A stretch of DNA of 64,000 nt from Ignavibacteria bacterium (GCA_041649015.1 JBAZNU010000003.1:372001-436000); one strand, 5' to 3'; positions 1 through 9,468 are shown, counted from the stretch's first letter. Program-made: numbers and translations. Notes: generated by a model from the letters alone, not told the origin.

Positions 1-1389
1 ATACTTGGTGATAGATTCGCCTTCAGCTCCCGTTATATTACTTGTTGCGACATAAACATAGTCGTTGAAATCATTAACGAGCAAGAAAGCAGGTTCGTAC
101 TCGCCGACATACATATTATCATAAGGACCAAACTTTTCATTACCAATAATATAATAACTTTTATTCGGGATATTTTTTTCGTAGTCACCGTAAATCATTG
201 CAGTGTAAGAAAGCGTACCTAATTTATTTACGCTAAAAGAACCAATGCTTGAGTATGTATCGTATGATATTTTTGTTTTACCTTTGTACAAAGATGTGTT
301 ATAATTAACGTCAGATACGTAATAATATGGAGTATCGTCATTGAAGAAATTTATATTCCAGATTGAGTTTGCAGAAGCAAATTCTTTTCCGTCAATGAAC
401 AGTTTGGTTACATAAGTACCATCTTTAAGTGTGTCTGTGCCAGTATAAACAAGTTTGCCCGAGGGGGTGAACAGAATATCATAAGCACCTTTTGAGAAGT
501 TTTTGCTTACAATCTCACTGCCTTTAACAATGTATGCATCAGATGGAAACTCCACGTCGAAATCTTCAGAAGCAGAATAAACAGGAATGTTATCTTTATC
601 AAAAGCATTTGAGAGATATATTGAAGCAAATCTGGAATACTTTTTATCTCCCTGTACGACAAAATAATAATTTTTCCCGTTGACAATTTCTTTTGCGACA
701 AAACATACGTTTCCTTCTTTATCTTCGTAGGTGCTATAATACTGTATTTCATCATAAGGTCCGTATTCCTTCTCACCAACAACGAATACATGTTTACCGT
801 TTTTACTTGCTGCATAGTACTCTTTTCCAGTTTTTGTGAAACCTATTTCGAAAGCGGGTTCACCTTCGCCGTAAACCTTCTTGGCTGCGGCAAGAAAGAT
901 AGTATCATAACTTTTGCCGTATTCGAGTTGTTCGGATGCAAAACTATACTTTACCCTTGTGTCCTTACCATTTTGGTAAGCAATAAAATAAATTCCATCA
1001 TCTTTTTTCACGAGAGGGGTTTGAATGTTGCTGCTTGACAGTATTTCCATACCGTTTCTTAAAAGGAAATAATCAGCAGTGTAATTTTCATCGTTTGAAG
1101 TAATGATAGCAACGGCGAAATAGTTTCCAGAGTTATCGTAAACAATATCATATGTCTGGAAATAGCTGTACTCTTTTGAGTCGCCTTTATTGCTAGTGAT
1201 ACGGGTTTTTTGAGTTACGGTATCATAAATTGCGTAAACAAACGAGCCGGTATTTTCGTCATAGTTAAAATCGTACATAGTATATGGGTCTGATTTTAGA
1301 TTATCATAGACCAGTTTTTCCTTAACATTCTGGGCATAAATGACGCCGGTAAAAAGCACAAGAAATAATAATAGTGTTAGTTTTTTCAT
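1..1389 (-). CDS. Secreted protein of unknown function, cut by left window edge
   Basis: I read an uninterrupted minus-strand frame of 463 codons from an ATG at 1387-1389 to base 1, with no stop in between, so the 3' end lies outside the window. The protein starts with a signal peptide (MKKLTLLLFLVLFTGVIYAQ, likely cleavage near residue 20). The mature part is rich in Tyr, Asp, Lys and Gly and built of short beta-strand-like repeats. A motif of the form K-x-(Y/F)-G-P-Y-D recurs (KEYGPYD, KFGPYD), each time about 15-20 residues before an aromatic F/Y-V-A strand. This recalls repeat proteins that fold as beta-propellers, but I recognise no family. No T9SS signal is visible in the part present. 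It is probably periplasmic or at the cell surface. Downstream context is unknown. Confidence 0.8.
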   Translation of the reverse strand, partial: MKKLTLLLFLVLFTGVIYAQNVKEKLVYDNLKSDPYTMYDFNYDENTGSFVYAIYDTVTQKTRITSNKGDSKEYSYFQTYDIVYDNSGNYFAVAIITSNDENYTADYFLLRNGMEILSSSNIQTPLVKKDDGIYFIAYQNGKDTRVKYSFASEQLEYGKSYDTIFLAAAKKVYGEGEPAFEIGFTKTGKEYYAASKNGKHVFVVGEKEYGPYDEIQYYSTYEDKEGNVCFVAKEIVNGKNYYFVVQGDKKYSRFASIYLSNAFDKDNIPVYSASEDFDVEFPSDAYIVKGSEIVSKNFSKGAYDILFTPSGKLVYTGTDTLKDGTYVTKLFIDGKEFASANSIWNINFFNDDTPYYYVSDVNYNTSLYKGKTKISYDTYSSIGSFSVNKLGTLSYTAMIYGDYEKNIPNKSYYIIGNEKFGPYDNMYVGEYEPAFLLVNDFNDYVYVATSNITGAEGESITKY

Positions 1390-1473
1390 GTATTTATTTT
1401 AATTATTTGATATGATAATAAACCTTATTTTATCTAATTTGTTCCCAATAACTGAATTTATTTTCATAAAACG

Positions 1474-1896
1474 CTATACACCGAAGACTGTTACGACAAT
1501 ATTTCTGCTGCCGCCCCTATTTCGATGTTCACAAAGATAAATTCCCTGCCATGTTCCGAGATTAAACCTTCCATTTGTCACGGGAATGTTAACACTTGAT
1601 CCTATTAATGTAGATTTAATATGCGAGGTCATATCGTCTGAACCCTCGAGTGTATGCAAATAAAAGTCAGAATCTTCAGGAACGGTTTCATTAAAAAACG
1701 ATTCCATATCCTGTCTGACAGTCGGGTCAGCATTTTCGTTTATAGAAATTGATGCCGAAGTGTGTTTTATGAATATATTAGCAACACCTTTTGTAATGTC
1801 GCGTAATTCAAAAAGATTACCCAGGATTTCATTAGTGATAAGATGAAACCCTCTCGGGCGGGATTCTAACGATATTTCTTTTTGAATTAATTTCAT
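1474..1896 (-). CDS. YjbQ/UPF0047 family protein (first of two)
   Basis: The 140-residue protein matches the YjbQ (UPF0047) family in length and motifs: HTSASISINENADP near residues 45-58, a central HTLEGSDDMTSHIK stretch, and the C-terminal NGRFNLGTWQGIYLCEHR followed by a V-V-T-V-F strand. Family members form small trimeric beta-barrels, and some complement thiamine-phosphate synthase mutants, so they are often named secondary thiamine-phosphate synthase; the physiological reaction is not settled. This copy resembles the enterobacterial YjbQ type with the NENADP motif. The gene stands alone, facing left, about 85 bases before the start of the next minus-strand gene. A paralog of a different subtype lies at 10075-10497. 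Family assignment is firm; enzyme role is uncertain. Confidence 0.88.
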   Translation of the reverse strand: MKLIQKEISLESRPRGFHLITNEILGNLFELRDITKGVANIFIKHTSASISINENADPTVRQDMESFFNETVPEDSDFYLHTLEGSDDMTSHIKSTLIGSSVNIPVTNGRFNLGTWQGIYLCEHRNRGGSRNIVVTVFGV

Positions 1897-2092
1897 GATT
1901 CAGATATTACAAAAATATGGGTTTAATCCATAATTTCCTAATCTGATATAATTTGAAAATATGATAGCGAAAACCAAAGAGCAAAATTGAATTGCGAAAT
2001 GTAATATAAATTAGTATTCTTAGTTGCTGAAAGGAGAACAGCAGAATATTGATTTAAATTAACAATATTTAACAACATTTAAATTTAAAAAG

Positions 2093-2473
2093 ATGAAAAA
2101 CAATCCTGTAACCTGGTTCGAAATCTATGTCAATGACATGGACAGAGCAAAAAAATTCTATGAAACAATATTCGCAAATGAAATGACCGTTATGGTAGTA
2201 CCTGAGGGAATGAATTGTAAAATGACGGCATTTCCTTACGTGGAAGGTTCACCCAATACAACAGGTGCACTTGTACAATCGTCAGATATAAAAGCGGGCG
2301 GGAACAGCACGCTGGTTTACTTCGAAACGGAAGATTGCCTTGCTGAACAGAACAGAGTGGAGCAAGCCGGTGGAAAAGTTGTGGCGCCGAAATTTGCAAT
2401 AGGTCAATACGGGTTTTGCACATTATGTATTGATACAGAAGGAAATATGTTTGGACTTCATTCGATGAAATAG
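2093..2473 (+). CDS. VOC-family (glyoxalase/bleomycin-resistance fold) protein
   Basis: A 126-residue protein with one vicinal-oxygen-chelate module: it opens TWFEIYVNDMDRAKKFYETIF (strand then helix) and closes with GFCTLCIDTEGNMFGLHS. These are the two beta-alpha-beta-beta-beta halves of a single-chain VOC protein that would dimerise to make its active sites. It has no signal peptide and should be cytoplasmic. A candidate metal-binding Glu sits in the first strand (WFEI), but the substrate cannot be told from sequence; such small VOC proteins include lyases, dioxygenases and resistance proteins. It is followed after 28 bases by a second VOC gene of the same length and probably cotranscribed with it. 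The ATG follows an A-rich leader without a clear Shine-Dalgarno site. Confidence 0.85.
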   Translation: MKNNPVTWFEIYVNDMDRAKKFYETIFANEMTVMVVPEGMNCKMTAFPYVEGSPNTTGALVQSSDIKAGGNSTLVYFETEDCLAEQNRVEQAGGKVVAPKFAIGQYGFCTLCIDTEGNMFGLHSMK

Positions 2474-2501
2474 AACCGTTTGCAAAATTAACATAATAAT
2501 C

Positions 2502-2882
2502 ATGGAACAAATAAAATTAGGTGTATTTTCTATTAGTTTAAATGTCAAGAATATTCATTCTTCAAAAGAATTTTATGAAAAGCTTGGCTTTATAGTTTTT
2601 GGCGGAAATATAGAACAAAACTGGCTGATAATGAAAAACGGAAACTCAATAATTGGATTATTTCAGGGAATGTTTGAGCAGAATATTATCACATTTAATC
2701 CCGGATGGGATGAGAATGCAAAAAACTTAGAGGTTTTTGATGACGTAAGGGTGATTCAGAAACACTTAAAAGAAAACGGAATAAATCTGACAAAGGAAGC
2801 TGATGAGACTACTACGGGACCCGGGCACATTACGCTTACAGATCCTGATGGCAACAGTATATTAATTGATCAGCACAGATAG
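2502..2882 (+). CDS. VOC-family (glyoxalase-like) protein, second copy
   Basis: Also 126 residues and a single VOC module: FSISLNVKNIHSSKEFYEKL at the N-terminus and GPGHITLTDPDGNSILIDQH at the C-terminus, the classic end strand of glyoxalase-like proteins (D-P-D-G-N). The two neighbours differ clearly in sequence, so this is an old pair rather than a recent tandem copy. It lies 28 bases after the first VOC gene on the same strand, which suggests one transcript. Cytoplasmic, no signal peptide. Substrate unknown. A subtilisin-like protease gene follows after about 115 bases and probably has its own promoter. Confidence 0.85.
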   Translation: MEQIKLGVFSISLNVKNIHSSKEFYEKLGFIVFGGNIEQNWLIMKNGNSIIGLFQGMFEQNIITFNPGWDENAKNLEVFDDVRVIQKHLKENGINLTKEADETTTGPGHITLTDPDGNSILIDQHR

Positions 2883-2998
2883 GAAATGAAACATAAAATT
2901 ATTAATATTCTTTTATTGTTATAAAAATAACAAACTTTTGAAACTTTTTGAATAAAAAGTAATATAATAAGGTACAACTTTAATTAAACTAATAACAC

Positions 2999-4687
2999 AT
3001 GAACAGATTCAAACACTATGGATTGATACTGCTTGTTATCGGAGTAGTCTCTTTCGGCTTTACTTTTAAAGCAAATATAGGAAATGACTATGTTAATTTT
3101 GTTCAATACGACAAAACGACAGTAAAAATTCCTATAAAAATTATAGAAAGAATCAGGAGCAATTTTGTTTCAGCGGAATTACCTGACTGGTCGCAATTAT
3201 CACCGGAAAAAGACGGGTATGAAGGCACAAGAACCCTTGAGCTGTATGATTACATAAAGACACAGGGAATAGCAGAACCGAAACAGATAATAGTTGCGGT
3301 GATGGATTCAGGGTTTGAGATGGATCACCCTGATTTAAAAGCAAACTTATGGAAGAATGAAGCAGAGGTGAACGGACAGGCGGGTGTTGATGATGATAAT
3401 AACGGATATGTTGATGATTTCAACGGATGGAATTTTCTTGGAAAAGCCGTAGCTTTGAACCTTGAGGTTACGAGAGAATACGCAAGGCTTAAGAAGGAAG
3501 GAGTTTCTGAAACAGACCCTTATCACAAGAAGGTAAAAGATGAATATGATGAAAAGAAGGCAGATGATGTTAGCACATATGACTATATAAAGGTACTTTC
3601 GGGCAACATGAAAAAGTCGGTTGATGTCCTGAAAGCAAATAATGTGACAACGGACCCAAAGAAATTGATGGAAATTAAAGAAACACTTACGGGTGAATCA
3701 AAAGATGCAGCGGAGAGTATATTAGGTTCATATATGCTTATGGGAGTATCGCCTGACGATATATTTGGATATGAAAAAGAATTTGAATCAAAAGTGAGTT
3801 TATCTTACGACCTTAATTTTGACCCTTCAAGCGTTATAGGTGATAATTCTTCAGTCCTTGATGAGAAGAATTACGGCGATAATGATCCATCTGTAAAGGT
3901 GAGTTCACACGGAACACACGTTGCAGGAATAATCGGTGCAACAAAAAAGGGAATTGGGCAGGCTCCATTTGTAAAGCTGATGTATTTAAGAGTAGTTCCG
4001 GCGGACGGTGATGAGAGGGATAAAGACGTTGCAAATGCAATTCGTTATGCAGTGGATAACGGTGCGGATATAATTAATCTCTCTGCAGGAAAATATTTTG
4101 CGCCGGGCAACAATCCACAGTATGTTAAAGAGGCGATAAAATATGCAGAATCTAAGGGAGTATTATTTGTCGTAGCGGCGGGTAATGAAGGAACAAACAT
4201 AGAGACAAGGTTAAACTATCCTCCGAAGTTTTACAGAGAAAATGGAGACATGAAATATTTTAACAACTTGCTTTGCGTCGGTGCGAGTACATGGATGAAG
4301 CAATGGAGCACAGAAAAAGACCCATCGAACAAAGCGAGGAAATATGACCTTGCGGCATCGTTTTCAAATTTTTCGGACAAAGTTGTTGATGTTTTTGCTC
4401 CGGGAGTAGAAGTAAACTCTACGGTACCCGGCGGTAAATACCAGAGTCTTGGCGGAACATCGATGGCGTCACCGAATGCTGCCGGTGTAGCTGCTATCAT
4501 AAAGGGATATTTTCCGAATCTTACGGCTTCTCAAATAAAAACGATTATAATGGAGTCAAGCAGAAAGTATAACGGACTTGTTGTAAAATCTAAAGAGCTG
4601 GGAAAAGTTGAATTTGATAAGTTATCAAAAACTGCAGGTGTTGTGGATGCATACAATGCATTCATGATGGCACAGAAGATGAAGTAA
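2999..4687 (+). CDS. Subtilisin-like (S8) serine protease, exported
   Basis: The 562-residue protein carries all parts of an S8 catalytic site: Asp103 in VMDSGFEMDHPDLK, His304 in SSHGTHVAGIIG, the oxyanion Asn396 in VAAGNEG and Ser488 in GGTSMASPNAAG. The N-terminus (YGLILLVIGVVSFGFTFKA) is a signal peptide or anchor, so it acts outside the cytoplasm. Two things are odd. The Asp-His spacing is about 200 residues, where classical subtilisins have about 30-40; the insert (about residues 120-300) is charged and helix-rich. There is also no T9SS C-terminal domain, unlike the other big exported proteins here. Insertions of this kind are known in some Bacteroidota S8 proteases. A strong terminator at 4709-4736 follows. 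The function may be protein processing or turnover in the envelope. Confidence 0.92.
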   Translation: MNRFKHYGLILLVIGVVSFGFTFKANIGNDYVNFVQYDKTTVKIPIKIIERIRSNFVSAELPDWSQLSPEKDGYEGTRTLELYDYIKTQGIAEPKQIIVAVMDSGFEMDHPDLKANLWKNEAEVNGQAGVDDDNNGYVDDFNGWNFLGKAVALNLEVTREYARLKKEGVSETDPYHKKVKDEYDEKKADDVSTYDYIKVLSGNMKKSVDVLKANNVTTDPKKLMEIKETLTGESKDAAESILGSYMLMGVSPDDIFGYEKEFESKVSLSYDLNFDPSSVIGDNSSVLDEKNYGDNDPSVKVSSHGTHVAGIIGATKKGIGQAPFVKLMYLRVVPADGDERDKDVANAIRYAVDNGADIINLSAGKYFAPGNNPQYVKEAIKYAESKGVLFVVAAGNEGTNIETRLNYPPKFYRENGDMKYFNNLLCVGASTWMKQWSTEKDPSNKARKYDLAASFSNFSDKVVDVFAPGVEVNSTVPGGKYQSLGGTSMASPNAAGVAAIIKGYFPNLTASQIKTIIMESSRKYNGLVVKSKELGKVEFDKLSKTAGVVDAYNAFMMAQKMK

Positions 4688-4708
4688 GATTTATTCGAGA
4701 TATAAAAG

Positions 4709-4736
4709 AAAGAGGTGCCTAACAGCACCTCTTTTT
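4709..4736 (+). terminator. Rho-independent terminator after the S8 protease
   Basis: A perfect stem AGAGGTGC (4711-4718) and GCACCTCT (4725-4732) closes a six-base loop, with A-T pairs extending it outwards and a T run to 4736. It ends the protease transcript. It may also work for the convergent gene at 4756-5331, since As lie on the other flank. Confidence 0.85.
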
Positions 4737-4755
4737 GTATGCTAAAGATTTTAAA

Positions 4756-5331
4756 CTAAAACGGATAAAATGCCGCACCAACTCCCAACGAAAGATCAAA
4801 TATGTTTGACTCTTCGCTTTTAAGCATGAACGTCTCGCGGGCTTTTATATACACGTTTATTCCGATAAAATCACCAAACCCTGCAAGGAGTCCAAACGAT
4901 ATCTGAGGGAACAAGCCTGCTTTTTTAGTATCGGTAAAATAACCTCCTCCAACGTTCATAAGTATGGCGGCAAAATCACGCGCCAGCAGTGGTATGATGT
5001 AATCAGCGAATGCTCTTATATGGTTGTTCCTTTCCTCTCTGAAAATATAGGAATATTCAAACCCCATCTTTACTTTTGCACCGGGGAGAATCACGTTCAC
5101 TTCTTTAGTCAGCCCAAAATAAACTTTGCTGTTTTCTACGACAAGCATCGGATTTAATGGCCAAAACATCATAATTGGTTTATAAAGCTCAAAGTCCTCT
5201 GTCTTTTCGAGCGTATTTTTATAAACTGATTTCGAATTATTCTTGCTATTGAAATCAGAAAGCTTTATACTCTGTGTATAAGCGTTTATCGATAATAATA
5301 AAAGCAATATAAGAGCTGCTGCTATTTTCAT
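4756..5331 (-). CDS. Putative outer-membrane beta-barrel protein
   Basis: A 191-residue protein with a signal peptide (MKIAAALILLLLLSINAYTQ) and a mature part of alternating, amphipathic strands ending in an aromatic residue (GVGAAFYPF), as is usual for outer-membrane barrels recognised by the BAM machinery. Repeated GxG-aromatic stretches (NVGGGYF, SFGLLAGFGDFIG) support a small 8-10 strand barrel. I cannot name a family or cargo. The gene is convergent with the protease gene and divergent from dnaE, which starts 118 bases away. Other possibilities are a periplasmic beta-sandwich protein or a conserved hypothetical. Confidence 0.65.
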   Translation of the reverse strand: MKIAAALILLLLLSINAYTQSIKLSDFNSKNNSKSVYKNTLEKTEDFELYKPIMMFWPLNPMLVVENSKVYFGLTKEVNVILPGAKVKMGFEYSYIFREERNNHIRAFADYIIPLLARDFAAILMNVGGGYFTDTKKAGLFPQISFGLLAGFGDFIGINVYIKARETFMLKSEESNIFDLSLGVGAAFYPF

Positions 5332-5448
5332 AAAATTTTAAATTTGGTTATCATAATAAATTTAGAATTTTAAAACAAGTTTAAATTTTTTACTTTGAAG
5401 ATAAGGTTTAGAATTTGAACATTACAGCTCACGAGAAAATCAAACCCA

Positions 5449-8400
5449 ATGAAAGAGTTTATACATTTACATAACCATACACACTATTCTTTACTCGATG
5501 CTATTTGCACGGTTGACGGATTAGTTGATGCAGCGGCAGAGAATAAAATGTCAGCGGTTGCAATTACCGACCACGGGGTAATGTACGGTGCTATGGAGTT
5601 TTACAATAAATGCAAGAGAAAGGGTATAAAGCCGATAATAGGGTTTGAAGCTTATGTTGCTCAGGGCAGTTCGAGATTTGATAAAACAAAAAGAAGTGAT
5701 TATGCGTCGGATGTAATAGACACGGAGAATTCTGACGGACTTTCTGTGACGAATATAAATTACGCACATTTAATACTACTTGCAAAAAACGAAACGGGGT
5801 ACAGAAATCTTCTGAAGCTAAATTCGATAGGGCATACAGAGGGTTTTTACTACAAGCCGAGAATAGACCTTGAAGTGCTTGATAAATACAAAGACGGCAT
5901 TGTGGCGCTATCTGCATGTGCCGGAGGTGTTATATCGTGTTACATTGTCCGTGACAACTTAGCAAAGGCTAAAGAGATGGCGGGCAAGTACAAGGATATT
6001 TTCGGAGAGGATTTCTACCTTGAGATACAAAACCATTTGACTCTTGAATCGGAGAAAAAAGTGCTTCGAGAAATGCCGAAAATTGCGAAAGAATTCGGTC
6101 TTAAACTTATAGCAACGAATGATGTTCATTACATTAAACCCGAGCATGCAATTGCGCATAACATTTATCTTCATCTAAGTTCGAAGCAGAACAAGAACAT
6201 CGGTCCGCGTGATTTAACGACAGAGCTCCGGTATGGAACAGACCAGATTTATTTCAAGACAGCTAAAGAGATGATTGACCTATTCAAAGATTTTCCAGAT
6301 TCGATACACTCGACTCTTGAAGTTACGGAGAAATGCAATCTTGAAATAGATACAAAAGCAAACCACATGCCGAGATTTCCTATTCCGAAGGAATCGGGTA
6401 CAAAAACACTTGATGAATATCTCGAAAAGCTTTCCATTGAGGGTATGCACAGAAGGATTAAGAAAATTACTCCTGATGTTGAAGAGAGGCTGCACTATGA
6501 ATTAGGTGTTATTTCGAAGATGGAGTTCTCGGGTTACTTTTTAATTGTTGCAGATTTTATCAATTCTGCAAAAGCCCGCGGAATTCTTGTAGGCCCAGGA
6601 AGGGGCAGCGCAGCGGGAAGTCTTGTTTGCTACTGTCTCGGAATAACGAACGTTAATCCGCTTGAATATAATCTTCTGTTTGAACGATTTTTAAATCCGG
6701 AAAGAATATCAATGCCTGATATAGACATAGATTTTCAGGATGACAGACGTGACGAGGTAATACAGTACGCAAAGGAAAAATACGGTGAAGACTCCGTTGC
6801 ACAGATAATAACGTTCAACAAGCTGGCACCAAGGGGTGTTCTGAAAGATGTGGGCAGGGTATTGAATTTTCCATATAAAGAAATTAATGATTTAACAAAA
6901 TTAATTCCTATACTATTCGGTAAGGTGAAACCTCTTTCGGAGTGCCTTAAGGAGGTGCCGGATTTTAGCGCATATTTTAATTCAGTAGACGGTGCAGTGA
7001 AGCTTGACAGAAGAAGTATGTTTGAATATGCAAGCGTACTGGAAAACCTGAACAAGAACTCATCTATTCATGCATCGGGTGTTGTAATAGCACCATCAAA
7101 CATTTCAGATTACGTTCCACTCTCAAGAGCAAAAGACCCTGAGAAGAAGGGCGGGGACGAGGACGATCAGATAGTTTACTGCACACAGTATGACATGAAT
7201 ATGCTTGAAGATGCGGGACTTATAAAAATGGATTTTCTCGGACTGAAAGAATTAAAAATAATTGGAAAGACATTAAATCTTGTAAATGAAAATCACGGAT
7301 TAAATATTACAACAGACAACATACCGCTTGATGATAAGGATACATACGAATTATTCTCTGCAGGAGCGACGGTTGGAATTTTTCAATTTTCAAAAAACAA
7401 GATGAGGGAGTATCTTTCTAAGCTTAAACCGAAGGATATAAATGACCTTGCTGCTATGAATGCACTTTACAGACCAGGACCTATGAAACTAATTCCTGAT
7501 TTTATTGAGAAGAGGTTCGGCAGGAAGGAAATTTCATACCTGCATCCGCTTATGTCGAATGCTTTGAAAGACACTTATGGAATAATAGTTTATCAGGAGC
7601 AAGTGATGCAGATTGCCCGCGAAGTAGCAGGGTTTACGATGGCGCAAGCAGATAACATGAGAAAAGCAATGGGAAAGAAGATTAAGGAAAAGATGCAGAA
7701 GATTAAGACAGATTTTATTAAAGGTGCCGTTGCGAATAAAGTTGAAAAGAAAATAGCCGAGCAGATATTCACATTGATATTAGATTTTGCAGATTATGGT
7801 TTTAATAAATCTCACGGTGTAGCGTATTCAATACTTGCTTATTACACAGCATACCTGAAAACGCACTACCCGCTTGAGTTCCTGGCAATTTCTATGGAAG
7901 GCAGGAAGGATGACGAAACAGAACTTCAGTATCTTGCGGAGGAATGTTCACGGATGAAGATACGGCTCAGACAGCCCGATATAAATGAAAGTTTTACTAA
8001 TTTCAAAGTTAAGTATACGGATACAAAAACGAAGCAGGGAGAAATCATATACGGATTAAGTGCAATCAAGAATGTCGGTGAGAAAGCGAGTGATGATATA
8101 GTAAAAGAAAGAGAAAGAAAGGGTGTGTATAAAGGTTTTGTGGATTTTCTTATTAGAGTTGATTTAAGGCTTGTTAACAAGAAAACGGTTGAAGGTTTGA
8201 TATTTTCAGGTGCTTTCGATTCTATCGAAAAGAACAGGCGTAAGCTTATAGAAAACCTTGAAAGAGCAACGATGTTTGCATCGAGAATAAAAGAGAAGCC
8301 TGAGTCGAAAGGACAGCATGGTTTGTTTTCTGATACTCCTGAGCTAAATGGTGTATCTGAATTAAGGCTGGAGGACCATGAAGAATTTGATGAAGTAATA

Positions 8401-9027
8401 AAATACAATCACGAGAAAGCAGCGCTGGGGTTTTATCTGACAGGGCATCCCCTCGAAAAATACAGAAAGCAGATAGAGAACTTTGTTAACCTGAGCTTTG
8501 GTGAAGATATAAACGAAATAGAACCTTCGAAGCTTGACAATGCCCAAATGTGCGGAGTGATAAGCGATTTATCCGTAAAAGAATCGAAGAGAGGAACCAA
8601 GTTTGCGATATTCAATTTAGTAGATTTTTACGGAAGAGGGGAGTGCGTTGCATTTTCAAAGATTTATGAATCACGTAAAGATTTATTCAAAGAAAACCAG
8701 CTTGTGTTCGTAAGAGGTAAGGCGGAAGAATCAGGTGATAAACTAAAACTTGTGATTGACAGCATTTATTCCATAGACCATTTTCAGGAAACACTCGGGA
8801 GCAACATAACCCTGGTACTGGATCCGAAAAAGGTTGGGAACGTGGATATGGAAAGGATAAGAGCACTGGTTGATAAAAATCCAGGGACCTGCGGATTGTT
8901 TTTTACCGTTATCGAGAACGGTAAAGTTAAACAATACAGGTCAAAAGAGTACAAAATAAATCTTAGCAATGAATTAATTTCGAACTTGAAAAATATACTT
9001 GGAGAAGATAATTTACACATAAACTAA
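5449..9027 (+). CDS. dnaE: DNA polymerase III alpha subunit
   Basis: A 1192-residue replicative polymerase of the DnaE1 type. An N-terminal PHP domain (about 1-280) is followed by the palm with PDIDIDF at 423-429 (Asp424, Asp426, Asp428), fingers, a helix-hairpin-helix region, a clamp-binding pentapeptide QHGLF at 956-960, and an OB fold from about residue 1040. The PHP domain keeps HLHNHTHYS, ITDHG, GFEAYV and NDVHYI, the metal-binding pattern that is degenerate in E. coli but intact in polymerases that proofread through PHP. Full length, no frameshift. The start ATG has no obvious Shine-Dalgarno site. It is divergent from the barrel gene and is followed after 39 bases by trxA, so the two may be cotranscribed. 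Confidence 0.97.
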   Translation: MKEFIHLHNHTHYSLLDAICTVDGLVDAAAENKMSAVAITDHGVMYGAMEFYNKCKRKGIKPIIGFEAYVAQGSSRFDKTKRSDYASDVIDTENSDGLSVTNINYAHLILLAKNETGYRNLLKLNSIGHTEGFYYKPRIDLEVLDKYKDGIVALSACAGGVISCYIVRDNLAKAKEMAGKYKDIFGEDFYLEIQNHLTLESEKKVLREMPKIAKEFGLKLIATNDVHYIKPEHAIAHNIYLHLSSKQNKNIGPRDLTTELRYGTDQIYFKTAKEMIDLFKDFPDSIHSTLEVTEKCNLEIDTKANHMPRFPIPKESGTKTLDEYLEKLSIEGMHRRIKKITPDVEERLHYELGVISKMEFSGYFLIVADFINSAKARGILVGPGRGSAAGSLVCYCLGITNVNPLEYNLLFERFLNPERISMPDIDIDFQDDRRDEVIQYAKEKYGEDSVAQIITFNKLAPRGVLKDVGRVLNFPYKEINDLTKLIPILFGKVKPLSECLKEVPDFSAYFNSVDGAVKLDRRSMFEYASVLENLNKNSSIHASGVVIAPSNISDYVPLSRAKDPEKKGGDEDDQIVYCTQYDMNMLEDAGLIKMDFLGLKELKIIGKTLNLVNENHGLNITTDNIPLDDKDTYELFSAGATVGIFQFSKNKMREYLSKLKPKDINDLAAMNALYRPGPMKLIPDFIEKRFGRKEISYLHPLMSNALKDTYGIIVYQEQVMQIAREVAGFTMAQADNMRKAMGKKIKEKMQKIKTDFIKGAVANKVEKKIAEQIFTLILDFADYGFNKSHGVAYSILAYYTAYLKTHYPLEFLAISMEGRKDDETELQYLAEECSRMKIRLRQPDINESFTNFKVKYTDTKTKQGEIIYGLSAIKNVGEKASDDIVKERERKGVYKGFVDFLIRVDLRLVNKKTVEGLIFSGAFDSIEKNRRKLIENLERATMFASRIKEKPESKGQHGLFSDTPELNGVSELRLEDHEEFDEVIKYNHEKAALGFYLTGHPLEKYRKQIENFVNLSFGEDINEIEPSKLDNAQMCGVISDLSVKESKRGTKFAIFNLVDFYGRGECVAFSKIYESRKDLFKENQLVFVRGKAEESGDKLKLVIDSIYSIDHFQETLGSNITLVLDPKKVGNVDMERIRALVDKNPGTCGLFFTVIENGKVKQYRSKEYKINLSNELISNLKNILGEDNLHIN

Positions 9028-9066
9028 CAAACAAAACTTTAAATTAATAAGAAAGGAATAATATTA

Positions 9067-9387
9067 ATGCACCCATTAGAAATTACAGACTCGAATTTTG
9101 CTGCTGAAGTAGAGCAGTCAGATGTACCAGTATTGATAGACTTCTGGGCAGTCTGGTGCGGACCCTGCAGAATGATTGCACCGATTGTTGAAGAGCTTGC
9201 GGGCGAATATCAGGGAAAAGCAAAGATCGGAAAAGTTGATATTGATAACAATCCGATGATAGCGGCTAAATTCGGAATAAGAAGTATCCCGACGCTGTTA
9301 ATTTTCAAAGGCGGACAGGTAGTCGACCAGATAGTGGGCGCTGTACCAAAGGGTAGTATTGTTGATAAGCTGAACGCACAACTTTAG
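9067..9387 (+). CDS. trxA: Thioredoxin
   Basis: A 106-residue thioredoxin with the canonical active site WCGPC (Cys31 and Cys34), the buried Asp25 in LIDFWA, and the cis-proline motif RSIPTLLIF. It has no signal peptide and works in the cytoplasm as a general dithiol reductant, for instance for ribonucleotide reductase and methionine sulfoxide reductases; a free methionine sulfoxide reductase is encoded at 52185. It lies 39 bases after dnaE on the same strand and is followed by a probable terminator at 9412-9446. An AAGGAATAA-like stretch precedes the ATG. Confidence 0.97.
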   Translation: MHPLEITDSNFAAEVEQSDVPVLIDFWAVWCGPCRMIAPIVEELAGEYQGKAKIGKVDIDNNPMIAAKFGIRSIPTLLIFKGGQVVDQIVGAVPKGSIVDKLNAQL

Positions 9388-9411
9388 AATAAAAAGTATG
9401 TTTTAAACCGA

Positions 9412-9446
9412 GCCCTGTATGGAAACGTGCAGGGCATTTATTTTTC
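9412..9446 (+). terminator. Probable terminator after trxA
   Basis: GCCCTG (9412-9417) pairs with CAGGGC (9430-9435) around a 12-base loop, followed by ATTTATTTTT. The stem is short but GC-rich and placed 25 bases after the trxA stop. It separates trxA from the putative RNA gene downstream. Confidence 0.6.
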
Positions 9447-9468
9447 CCGTAATAATTTATAATGTGGC

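Noticed and set aside
790..1038. Plus-strand open frame over the left-edge gene
   Set aside because: It lies opposite a continuous 463-codon minus-strand frame with a signal peptide; the plus frame has no recognisable domain.
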